The position numbers and the translations under genes are program-made. A DNA stretch of 7,333 bases, from positions 1 through 7,333 of the forward strand of contig JAGIAF010000175.1 in NCBI GenBank assembly GCA_017745015.1. Reading direction: 5' to 3'. Numbering within the stretch: position 1 is the stretch's first letter; the number at the start of each line of letters is the position of its first letter. The notes beneath the pieces were generated by a model, which worked only from the letters and a program-made list of their open reading frames with translations, searched no databases and was not told where the DNA came from. Shown here piece by piece: positions 1 to 4,615 of this stretch. Origin of the DNA: Bdellovibrio sp. (GTDB taxonomy: Bacteria; Bdellovibrionota; Bdellovibrionia; Bdellovibrionales; Bdellovibrionaceae).

Positions 1-66
1 GTTGTATTGATTGATTTGCTCTTTGAGAACGCGACTGATCTCGTCGGCACGGATTTGTGTTTCCAT
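1..66 (-). CDS. atpA: ATP synthase F1 subunit alpha, N-terminal fragment (cut by window edge)
   Basis: This is the first 22 codons of the F1 alpha subunit, which forms the catalytic hexamer with beta and carries the non-catalytic nucleotide sites. The visible residues, METQIRADEISRVLKEQINQ plus YN, match the conserved N-terminus of bacterial AtpA, where the segment IRADEISRVLKEQI is highly typical; this region contacts the delta subunit at the top of F1. The start is the ATG at 66-64, two bases after the atpH stop. An AGGAG sequence lies about 12 nt upstream, inside the end of atpH, which suggests translational coupling. The rest of the gene is outside the window, so no catalytic motif can be checked. 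Gene order after atpH supports the call. Confidence 0.93.
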   Translation of the reverse strand, partial: METQIRADEISRVLKEQINQYN

Positions 67-68
67 TT

Positions 69-617
69 TTAGTTGGCTCTCCTGTTTAATTCTTCATTTA
101 ATTTTTTAAGATGTGTTTCGATGCTGTCGTCAAAAGTCCATCCACCAACTTGGGCTACAGCGCCACCCAAAAGTTTAGGATCCTGTTGGTAAGTAAGAAC
201 GATCTTCTTGTTCAAGACTTTGCTTACTTTAGACTCAAGTTCTTTTTGTGCGTCAGCAGACAATGGTTGTGCTGAACGAACTGTACCGCGAGTTACGCCT
301 TCTTCGATATCCAAGAAACCTTGGTACGCAAGAGCGACTTCAGCTAGAAGTTGGATTCTGTTTTTTTCAGCAAGCAACACCAGAGTGCCGAATACTTCTT
401 CAGAAAGACCTTTTCCTTCTAGAGCGGATTTCACAGCAGCGATTTTTTGAGCTGCAGTGATCATTGGGTTTTGGAAATATGCAGTGATCGCCGCGTCTTT
501 TGCAAACGCATCAGCAACACCTTGCAATTCCGCATAGGCTTTTGCGTGAACACCTTTTTGCTTAGTCAAAGCAAGAAGGGCTTTCGCATATCTTTTGGAA
601 ACTTCGTTTACTTTCAC
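69..617 (-). CDS. atpH: ATP synthase F1 subunit delta (peripheral stalk, OSCP family)
   Basis: Delta subunit of F1Fo ATP synthase, which caps the alpha3beta3 head and ties it to the b/b' stalk on the cytoplasmic side of the inner membrane. At 182 aa it is close to the usual 175-185. Family marks are the N-terminal VSKRYAKALLAL (6-17), the FQNP turn (48-51), LLAEKNRIQLL (81-91), GTVRSAQPLS (111-120) and the C-terminal DPKLLGGAVAQVGGWTFDDS (146-165), which corresponds to the conserved DPxLIGG...VGD...D.S stretch. The start is GTG at 617-615, preceded by GGAAG about 9 nt upstream; no ATG fits better and the family N-terminus aligns here. It begins 2 nt after the atpF stop and ends 2 nt before atpA, so it sits inside the atp operon. 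Nothing looks broken. Confidence 0.96.
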   Translation of the reverse strand: MKVNEVSKRYAKALLALTKQKGVHAKAYAELQGVADAFAKDAAITAYFQNPMITAAQKIAAVKSALEGKGLSEEVFGTLVLLAEKNRIQLLAEVALAYQGFLDIEEGVTRGTVRSAQPLSADAQKELESKVSKVLNKKIVLTYQQDPKLLGGAVAQVGGWTFDDSIETHLKKLNEELNRRAN

Positions 618-619
618 GA

Positions 620-1183
620 CTATACTTCCGCGATGTGGTTGATAAATTCTTTTTGCAATTTTTGTTGATCAGAAGCGCCGATGTCTTTCGTCAAAACTGT
701 ACGAGCTGCTTCAACAGAATCAGTCAACAATTGAGTGCGAAGTTCTTTTTGAGCGCGAGCTACTTCAAGCTTCGCAGTCAATTCAGCTTCTTCTTTGATA
801 CGCTTAGAAACTTGGTTTGCTTCGTCGATGATTTGGTTTTTCAAATCATCAGCGTGAGCTTTTGCTTTCGCGATTTGCTCAGCACGAGTGTTGTCCAAGT
901 TTGCAAGTTTGTTTTTGATATCTACGAATTCACGCTCAGCTTGTTCGCGCGCGAATGCAGATTTTTGAGCAGCCTCAAGGTAAGCGGCTTTTCTGCCACC
1001 GAAGAAAGTAACGATACCGTCTTTAGTGAAATAGATAAGGCCCGCGATCAAGATCGCTACGTTGATTGCTTGATAGATGACTGCTTTAGGGATTTCGATG
1101 TGGTGTTCACCACCGTGCTCAGCGCCTGATGCGAATACTACTACTGGCGCAAGAAGAATAAGGATGTTTACTAGTGCTTTCAT
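620..1183 (-). CDS. atpF: ATP synthase Fo subunit b, with signal-peptide-like N-terminus
   Basis: One of two b-type stator subunits in this operon. The 187-aa protein has a hydrophobic leader at residues 1-20 (MKALVNILILLAPVVVFASG), a His/Glu/Gly-rich patch (AEHGGEHH), a membrane segment at about 34-52 (AVIYQAINVAILIAGLIYF), and then a long charged amphipathic helix (about 64-187) that dimerises with b' and reaches the delta subunit. A leader before the true membrane helix is known in b subunits of Deltaproteobacteria. I choose the ATG at 1183-1181. An in-frame ATG 13 codons upstream (1222) would lie inside the atpF' coding region and add a hydrophilic extension, whereas 1183 starts 1 nt after the atpF' TAA. 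Whether the leader is cleaved cannot be read from sequence alone. Confidence 0.93.
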   Translation of the reverse strand: MKALVNILILLAPVVVFASGAEHGGEHHIEIPKAVIYQAINVAILIAGLIYFTKDGIVTFFGGRKAAYLEAAQKSAFAREQAEREFVDIKNKLANLDNTRAEQIAKAKAHADDLKNQIIDEANQVSKRIKEEAELTAKLEVARAQKELRTQLLTDSVEAARTVLTKDIGASDQQKLQKEFINHIAEV

Positions 1184-1184
1184 C

Positions 1185-1619
1185 TTATTTACCCAATAAT
1201 TTAGATGTGATTGCCAAAGCAATTGCTTGCGTTTGAGATTTCAACTCACGCGCAGCTGTTTCCACTGCAGTAGTGATTTTAGATCTGTTGTTAGAAACAA
1301 GTTGATCAGCTTCGCCACGAGATTTCGCAACAGTTGCTTCGTATTGTTTGTTCGCTTCAGATTTAGACGCGTCGATGATTGTTTTGATCTCGTTGTTAAG
1401 ATCACGAACTTTTGATTCGTATTCGCTGTTCAACTCAACAGACTTGGCTTGGTATTCCAAAGCAAGATCTTCACCGCCCTTAGTTTTTCTTTCTCTTTCT
1501 TCAAGAGCATGAGCGTATGGAGTAAAAACAAACTTCGTTAGAAATAACAAAGCAATCGCGAAAAATACGAACTGGATGCCGGCAGTTGTGTTAATGCCTA
1601 ATTGTCCAAAAATGTCCAT
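1185..1619 (-). CDS. atpF': ATP synthase Fo subunit b' (second b-type stator subunit)
   Basis: A 144-aa b/b'-type subunit of the ATP synthase peripheral stalk. It has a short N-terminus, one membrane helix at about 12-33 (TAGIQFVFFAIALLFLTKFV), the typical cytoplasmic hinge FTPYAHALEERERKTKGG (32-49), and then a continuous charged coiled-coil helix to the end. It lacks the leader seen in the b subunit encoded immediately downstream, so the stalk is probably a b-b' heterodimer, as in cyanobacteria, phototrophic alphaproteobacteria and Deltaproteobacteria (where this gene is often called atpX). The start is ATG at 1619-1617 with AGGGA about 10 nt upstream. It is the first atp gene here, 105 nt after the bactofilin gene. 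Genes for the a and c subunits are not adjacent. Confidence 0.94.
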   Translation of the reverse strand: MDIFGQLGINTTAGIQFVFFAIALLFLTKFVFTPYAHALEERERKTKGGEDLALEYQAKSVELNSEYESKVRDLNNEIKTIIDASKSEANKQYEATVAKSRGEADQLVSNNRSKITTAVETAARELKSQTQAIALAITSKLLGK

Positions 1620-1669
1620 TTTGTTGAAATCCCTACTGTTTTTTTGAGCTTCGTGAGTAGCATTTCAAG

Positions 1670-1697
1670 CTGGAAAAGGTCAAGGGTGATTTTCCAG
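1670..1697. repeat. Inverted repeat in the bactofilin-atpF' gap, possible operator or RNA hairpin
   Basis: Two perfect 8-bp arms, CTGGAAAA (1670-1677) and TTTTCCAG (1690-1697), flank a 12-nt centre. Neither strand has a T-run after the second arm, so it is not an intrinsic terminator. On the minus strand the centre and arm contain TTGACC (1683-1678), which resembles a -35 box. Eighteen nt further is TACTCA (1659-1654) preceded by TGC, a poor extended -10 match. An operator over an internal atp promoter is therefore possible, but the -10 is weak. It could instead be a hairpin in a read-through mRNA. The rest of the 1620-1724 gap holds nothing else I recognise. Confidence 0.45.
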
Positions 1698-1721
1698 ATG
1701 AGAATGAGCGGGATTCTGATT

Positions 1722-1738
1722 TGCCTAAGACTTAGGCA
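1722..1738. repeat. Short palindrome spanning the bactofilin stop codon
   Basis: TGCCTAAG and CTTAGGCA form perfect 8-bp arms around a single central base, and the palindrome covers the last codons and the TAG stop of the bactofilin gene. On the minus strand it is followed by AATCAGAATCCC, so it lacks the U-run of an intrinsic terminator. It may be a protein-binding site, a mild mRNA 3' hairpin, or chance. Confidence 0.35.
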
Positions 1739-2090
1739 TGTAGGAAGCGCCTTCGAACACCACGCCTTCGTCAATTCGCAGACTTGGGGACGTCACGGTG
1801 CCTTTAAAGATCGCAGGTGGGTGCATGATAACCCTGCGGCGAGCAAAGAGATTTCCCTCAACTCTACCGCTAATAATGATGGTATCTGCCTCGATTTGGG
1901 CAGCCACAGAGGCGCCTTCGTTGATGACGATAGTATCTTTAGTAAAGATTTCCCCTTTAAAGTCCCCGCCAATTTGCACGGTGCCTTCAAAGCTGAGCTT
2001 TCCTTCGAAATGTGTTCCCTGATCAAGGATTGCCGTCACATGACCAGATAGAACATCTTCTTGAATTGCTTGAGGAATTGTTACTGCCAT
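1725..2090 (-). CDS. Bactofilin (DUF583 family cytoskeletal protein)
   Basis: A small 121-aa bactofilin, a polymerising right-handed beta-helix scaffold protein that needs no nucleotide. The core spans roughly residues 20-117 and shows the repeated turns of the family: GTHFEGKLSFEGTVQIGGDF, then EGASVAAQIEADTIIISGRV, then HPPAIFKGTVTSPSLRIDEG and VVFEG. Short tails of about 18 residues before and a few after the helix are usual. It overlaps the 3' end of parB by 10 nt, so the two are translationally coupled. The AGAAGG before the ATG abuts it with no spacer, which is unusual; the only other candidate, GTG at codon 18, has no better ribosome site, so I keep the ATG. Bactofilins near parAB occur in myxobacteria, where they organise chromosome segregation proteins or cell shape; a similar role here is inference. 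Confidence 0.93.
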   Translation of the reverse strand: MAVTIPQAIQEDVLSGHVTAILDQGTHFEGKLSFEGTVQIGGDFKGEIFTKDTIVINEGASVAAQIEADTIIISGRVEGNLFARRRVIMHPPAIFKGTVTSPSLRIDEGVVFEGASYMPKS

Positions 2091-3082
2091 CCTTCTTTCA
2101 GCCTATCTACCAAATTGGTCAACTCATCATCGGAATAGAAGTGAATGCTAATCTTACCCTTTGAATTAGAATAATCAATGTTCACTTTCGTACCCATGAT
2201 CTTTTGAAGCTCATCGCTTAGACCATTAATAAGACGTTGTGTAACGTTAGAATCAAAGCTCGCAGGAGCTTCTTCTTCTGATTGTCCCTTAACGATGGCT
2301 TGAACCATTTTTTCAAGCTTACGTACCGCAATTTTTTCGTTCACAACTTTTTTTGCGTATTCAGTTTGTTTCTTTGCATCAGGCAAAGCGAGCAAAACTT
2401 TTGCGTGGCCCACAGAAAGATCATTTTTAGAGATCATTTCTTTTACCTCACCAGGCAAGGCAAGCAAACGAACAGCATTGGCTACAGTCGCACGGTCACG
2501 ACCTACTTTTTCAGCCACCTGTTGTTGCGACAATTTGAATTCAGTGATCAAGCGAGAATAGCCTTCCGCTTCTTCAATTGGATTCAAATCTTCACGTTGA
2601 ATATTCTCAACAATCGCAAGCTCAAGGGCTTGTTTGTCATCGTAATTCTTAAGGATAACTGGAACTTCATGCAGGCCCGCAAGTTGCGATGCTCTCCAAC
2701 GACGCTCACCCGCTACGATTTCCAGTTTTCCAGAAGTCGTACGACGAGCCACGATGGGCTGAAGAATTCCATTCTCTTTAATAGATTGAGCCAACTCTTG
2801 AAGCGCTTCTTTATCGAAGACGTTACGAGGTTGGTATTTTCCAGGAGAAAGTTTATCGATCGCAACTTTCCAGATCTTGCTTTCAGGGTCTACGGGAGGG
2901 GCGACGGGCTGAGGTGCAGGAGCTGTTGTTGATGTCGATGCTGCTGTTGCTGAAGCGGCTTGTGCGGGAGGGGCTGGTTTAGCAACATTCATTTCAGTAG
3001 GCGCAGGCCCACCGAGCAAAGACCCAAGTCCACGACCCAAGCCTTTTTTTTTGTTTGAGGATTCGACAGCAATATCAGACAT
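2081..3082 (-). CDS. parB: Chromosome partitioning protein ParB (parS-binding CTPase clamp)
   Basis: Centromere-binding protein of the ParABS system, 333 aa. It starts with a basic motif, KKKGLGRGLGSLLGG (11-25), the part that in the family stimulates ParA. A long Ala/Pro/Thr-rich linker (26-65) follows, then the N-terminal CTP-binding domain with QPR (84-86), GERRWRAS (125-132) and ENIQREDLNPIEEA (159-172). The helix-turn-helix parS reader is at about 184-207 (LSQQQVAEKVGRDRATVANA), and a C-terminal dimerisation domain at about 275-333 follows a charged linker. All key motifs are intact. The ATG at 3082-3080 has a strong GGGGAAG four nt upstream, inside the last codons of parA, which it overlaps by 8 nt. 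The two parS sites at 4012 and 4585 are its expected targets. Confidence 0.97.
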   Translation of the reverse strand: MSDIAVESSNKKKGLGRGLGSLLGGPAPTEMNVAKPAPPAQAASATAASTSTTAPAPQPVAPPVDPESKIWKVAIDKLSPGKYQPRNVFDKEALQELAQSIKENGILQPIVARRTTSGKLEIVAGERRWRASQLAGLHEVPVILKNYDDKQALELAIVENIQREDLNPIEEAEGYSRLITEFKLSQQQVAEKVGRDRATVANAVRLLALPGEVKEMISKNDLSVGHAKVLLALPDAKKQTEYAKKVVNEKIAVRKLEKMVQAIVKGQSEEEAPASFDSNVTQRLINGLSDELQKIMGTKVNIDYSNSKGKISIHFYSDDELTNLVDRLKEGWQ

Positions 3083-3908
3083 TTACTTCCCCTTGGTACG
3101 CATGTGTGTTTGCCTCTGGAGCTGTCTCTGTTGTAGTTTTTTGTGCCGCACGGGCTACTACTTCATGAGCAAGTTCTAGATAGCGAGTCGCACCGATGGA
3201 TTTGCTGTCGTATTCAAGGATGGATTGACCATGGCTCGGAGCTTCGCTGAGGCGAACGTTTCTTGGAATGATGGCGTTAAATACTTTATCGCCAAAATGG
3301 TTTTTGATTTCAGTCACAACTTGATGGCTCAAATTGTTGCGCACATCAAACATCGTTAGAACGATGCCTTCGATATGCAATTGCGGATTTAAATTCTTTT
3401 TGATTAATCCCGCAGTATTCAAAAGCTGACTCAAACCTTCCAATGCATAGTATTCACATTGAAGAGGCACAAGGAAGCTGTCGGCCGCATTAAGAGCATT
3501 CAGAGTAATCAAACCAAGTGATGGTGGGCAATCCACGATCACGAAATCATATTGATCAGCCACTGTGGCCACCGCATTCTTCAAGCGGTATTCACGCTGC
3601 GGCATATCAACAAGCTCAATCTCAGCACCTACTAGGTCAGGATTAGCCGTACAGATTTTTAAGTTTGGATTTGACGTATTTTGAGTAGCCTCTGGCAAAG
3701 TTTTTTCGCCGATGAGTACGTGATATGAATTGGCGTCTTGGCCTTCATATCTTTTGATACCCAATCCACTGGAAGCATTTCCCTGTGGATCCATATCGAT
3801 CAATAGAACTCTTTTTCCTAGAGTAGCCAGAGCAGAAGAGAGGTTCACCGACGTCGTTGTCTTGCCTACTCCACCTTTTTGATTAGCTATGCAGATCGTT
3901 TTAGCCAT
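3075..3908 (-). CDS. parA: Chromosome partitioning ATPase ParA (Soj)
   Basis: Deviant-Walker ATPase that binds the nucleoid as an ATP dimer and pulls ParB-parS complexes apart. With the start chosen here it is 277 aa, near the usual 250-280. Motifs are the deviant Walker A KGGVGKTT (11-18) with the signature lysine, the A' motif LLIDMDPQGNAS (35-46), Walker B VIVDCPP (123-129) and the conserved RNVRLSEAPSHG (216-227). A polar C-terminal tail (255-277) is less conserved. Two ATGs are adjacent (3911 and 3908). AAGGAGG at 3919-3913 is 1 nt from the first and 4 nt from the second, and MAKTICIANQKGG matches the family start, so I prefer 3908. It ends 8 nt inside parB. It is divergent from the lipoprotein gene, with parS between. 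Confidence 0.97.
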   Translation of the reverse strand: MAKTICIANQKGGVGKTTTSVNLSSALATLGKRVLLIDMDPQGNASSGLGIKRYEGQDANSYHVLIGEKTLPEATQNTSNPNLKICTANPDLVGAEIELVDMPQREYRLKNAVATVADQYDFVIVDCPPSLGLITLNALNAADSFLVPLQCEYYALEGLSQLLNTAGLIKKNLNPQLHIEGIVLTMFDVRNNLSHQVVTEIKNHFGDKVFNAIIPRNVRLSEAPSHGQSILEYDSKSIGATRYLELAHEVVARAAQKTTTETAPEANTHAYQGEVNV

Positions 3909-3912
3909 CATT

Positions 3913-3919
3913 CCTCCTT
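3913..3919 (-). promoter_or_regulatory. Shine-Dalgarno of parA, deciding between two adjacent ATGs
   Basis: On the minus strand AAGGAGG is followed by one A, then ATGATG. Spacing of 1 nt to the first ATG is too short; 4 nt to the second is workable, which favours the start at 3908. Confidence 0.7.
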
Positions 3920-3932
3920 GATGAATTAAAAA

Positions 3933-3939
3933 TCCTCCT
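3933..3939 (-). promoter_or_regulatory. Second, orphan Shine-Dalgarno-like sequence in the parA leader
   Basis: A further AGGAGGA lies about 20 nt upstream of the true parA ribosome site. No ATG, GTG or TTG follows it at a usable distance before the parA site, so it does not serve a leader peptide that I can see. It could be a ribosome standby site or the remnant of a former start. Confidence 0.4.
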
Positions 3940-3945
3940 ATTTGA

Positions 3946-3963
3946 TTATTCTTTCAAGAATAA
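3946..3963. promoter_or_regulatory. Perfect 18-bp dyad upstream of parA, candidate operator
   Basis: TTATTCTT (3946-3953) and AAGAATAA (3956-3963) are perfect inverted arms around a 2-bp centre, TC. The dyad is 37 bp upstream of the preferred parA ATG. On the minus strand it contains TATTCT, a 4-of-6 match to a -10 box, but I see no convincing -35 at proper distance. The spacing and symmetry fit a repressor site over the parA promoter; a weak AT-rich RNA hairpin is the alternative. The remainder of the 3909-4036 gap holds the parA ribosome sites, a T-rich stretch and parS1. Confidence 0.45.
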
Positions 3964-4011
3964 AGACCAGTTTTTCGCGCCACGCCTTAGGTTTTTCTTC
4001 ATTTTTTCCGA

Positions 4012-4027
4012 TGTTCCACGTGGAACA
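4012..4027. promoter_or_regulatory. parS: parS centromere site 1 (ParB-binding)
   Basis: TGTTCCACGTGGAACA is a perfect 16-bp palindrome. It differs from the widespread consensus TGTTTCACGTGAAACA by one symmetric pair and is a known functional variant type in Deltaproteobacteria. It sits between divergent parA and the lipoprotein gene, with its right end only 9 nt before the lipoprotein ATG. It is therefore likely within the leader or promoter of that gene. The GGAA in its right arm is the only purine-rich stretch that could act as the lipoprotein ribosome site. Confidence 0.95.
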
Positions 4028-4036
4028 ACCACATTT

Positions 4037-4579
4037 ATGAGATTAATCACCGCTATCTTCATCATTTTTGCCTTCGCAGCCTGCAGTAAGCCGGATCCAA
4101 ATCCCGAACTGAAGGATCCGATCTATTCGGATCTACAAACACAGCTCGGTGCTACCACCGCACAGTTAGAGGCAAAGAAAAAAGAGCTCGAGGGCTTCGA
4201 GAAAGAACTTATCGAAGTAGTTCCCCAGACAGGGCAAATTAAGTACGCCAAAAAAAGAGTTTTTGAAGCCCAGGCGCTTGTGAATAAACTCGAGCAAGAA
4301 AAAGCCTATTTAGAGCTCAAGATAGAGCAACGAAAGCGCACCGCTCAGACTTCTTATAAAAAAGCCTTCGCCAAGAAGGAAGAATGGCCCGATCCCAAGG
4401 AATGGGCCTCCTATCAGGTGGAACAAAAGCTAAGAAACGCGAAAAAGACCTGGGACGTGAAAGATCGCATGAAAGAAGCGGGAGTATCGTTCGGTGGAGC
4501 TGCAGAGGGTGGAAAGGCCGAAGGTGGCGAACACGGGGGCGGCGGAGAAGGTGCAAAAGCGGAGAAATCCGAGCACTAG
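4037..4579 (+). CDS. Small predicted lipoprotein with coiled coil, between two parS sites
   Basis: I do not recognise a named family. The 180-aa product begins with a lipoprotein signal, MRLITAIFIIFAFAAC, with the acceptor cysteine at 16. The lipobox FAAC has Phe rather than Leu at -3, slightly unusual but acceptable. Ser at +2 suggests outer-membrane sorting by the Lol rule. Residues about 30-100 are charged and helical, rich in Lys, Glu and Leu, and fit a coiled coil. A second helical part at 105-150 has two tryptophan spots, EEWPDPKEW (115-123) and KTWDVKD (137-143). The tail 153-180 is Gly/Glu/His/Lys-rich and probably disordered. It is the only plus-strand gene here, interrupting rsmG-parA, and its ribosome site is weak (GGAA, 11 nt upstream, inside parS). 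Codon periodicity and an intact signal make it a real gene; its role is unknown. Confidence 0.85.
   Translation: MRLITAIFIIFAFAACSKPDPNPELKDPIYSDLQTQLGATTAQLEAKKKELEGFEKELIEVVPQTGQIKYAKKRVFEAQALVNKLEQEKAYLELKIEQRKRTAQTSYKKAFAKKEEWPDPKEWASYQVEQKLRNAKKTWDVKDRMKEAGVSFGGAAEGGKAEGGEHGGGGEGAKAEKSEH
4092..4133 (+). repeat. Three-arm alternating inverted repeats in the lipoprotein 5' coding region
   Basis: Arm A is CGGATCC (4092-4098), arm B is GGATCCGA (4114-4121) and arm C is TCGGATC (4127-4133). B can pair perfectly over 7 bp with either A (15-nt loop) or C (5-nt loop), so the two hairpins exclude each other in the mRNA. Four GATC tetramers fall within these 42 bases. Placement just after the signal-peptide codons could affect translation, but chance is quite possible. 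Confidence 0.3.
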
Positions 4580-4581
4580 GA

Positions 4582-4609
4582 GGATGTTCCACGTGGAACA
4601 TCCCTTTTT
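4582..4609 (+). terminator. Intrinsic terminator of the lipoprotein gene, built on parS 2
   Basis: The 22-bp perfect palindrome 4582-4603, made of the parS core plus GGA on the left and TCC on the right, can fold into a stem of nine pairs (GGATGTTCC with GGAACATCC) closed by ACGT. One C and five Ts follow on the plus strand. It begins 2 nt after the lipoprotein stop. On the minus strand the palindrome is followed by TCCTAGTG, with no T-run, so it should terminate mainly the plus-strand transcript and not mnmG-rsmG. Confidence 0.7.
4585..4600. promoter_or_regulatory. parS: parS centromere site 2 (ParB-binding)
   Basis: The same 16 bases as parS 1, TGTTCCACGTGGAACA, lying in the 36-nt gap between the convergent ends of the lipoprotein gene and rsmG. 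The two sites are 573 bp apart centre to centre, so ParB clamps loaded at either could meet over the lipoprotein gene. Unlike site 1, the symmetry extends to 22 bp. Confidence 0.95.
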
Positions 4610-4615
4610 CTACAT

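Noticed and set aside
635..1129. Long plus-strand open frame opposite atpF (164 codons); similar ones opposite atpF', bactofilin, parB and mnmG.
   Set aside because: All are antisense to well-recognised genes, with Phe/Cys/Ser-rich compositions and no domains.
1184..1222. Longer atpF start at 1222.
   Set aside because: It would overlap atpF' by 38 nt and place a hydrophilic extension before the leader; the ATG at 1183 fits the 1-nt gap and family N-terminus.
3783..3791. TGTGGATCC resembling a DnaA box near the expected origin.
   Set aside because: It differs from TGTGGATAA at the conserved end, lies within the parA coding region and is isolated; no cluster of boxes was seen.
4415..4427. Possible third parS (GGTGGAACA) inside the lipoprotein gene.
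   Set aside because: Only the right half matches; the left side lacks TGTTCCAC, so it is at best a half-site.
4317..4601. Minus-strand open frame of 94 codons opposite the lipoprotein gene, also starting MFHVEH.
   Set aside because: It is a shadow of the lipoprotein gene: Arg/Pro/Leu/His-rich, no ribosome site, and the starting Met comes from the parS palindrome.
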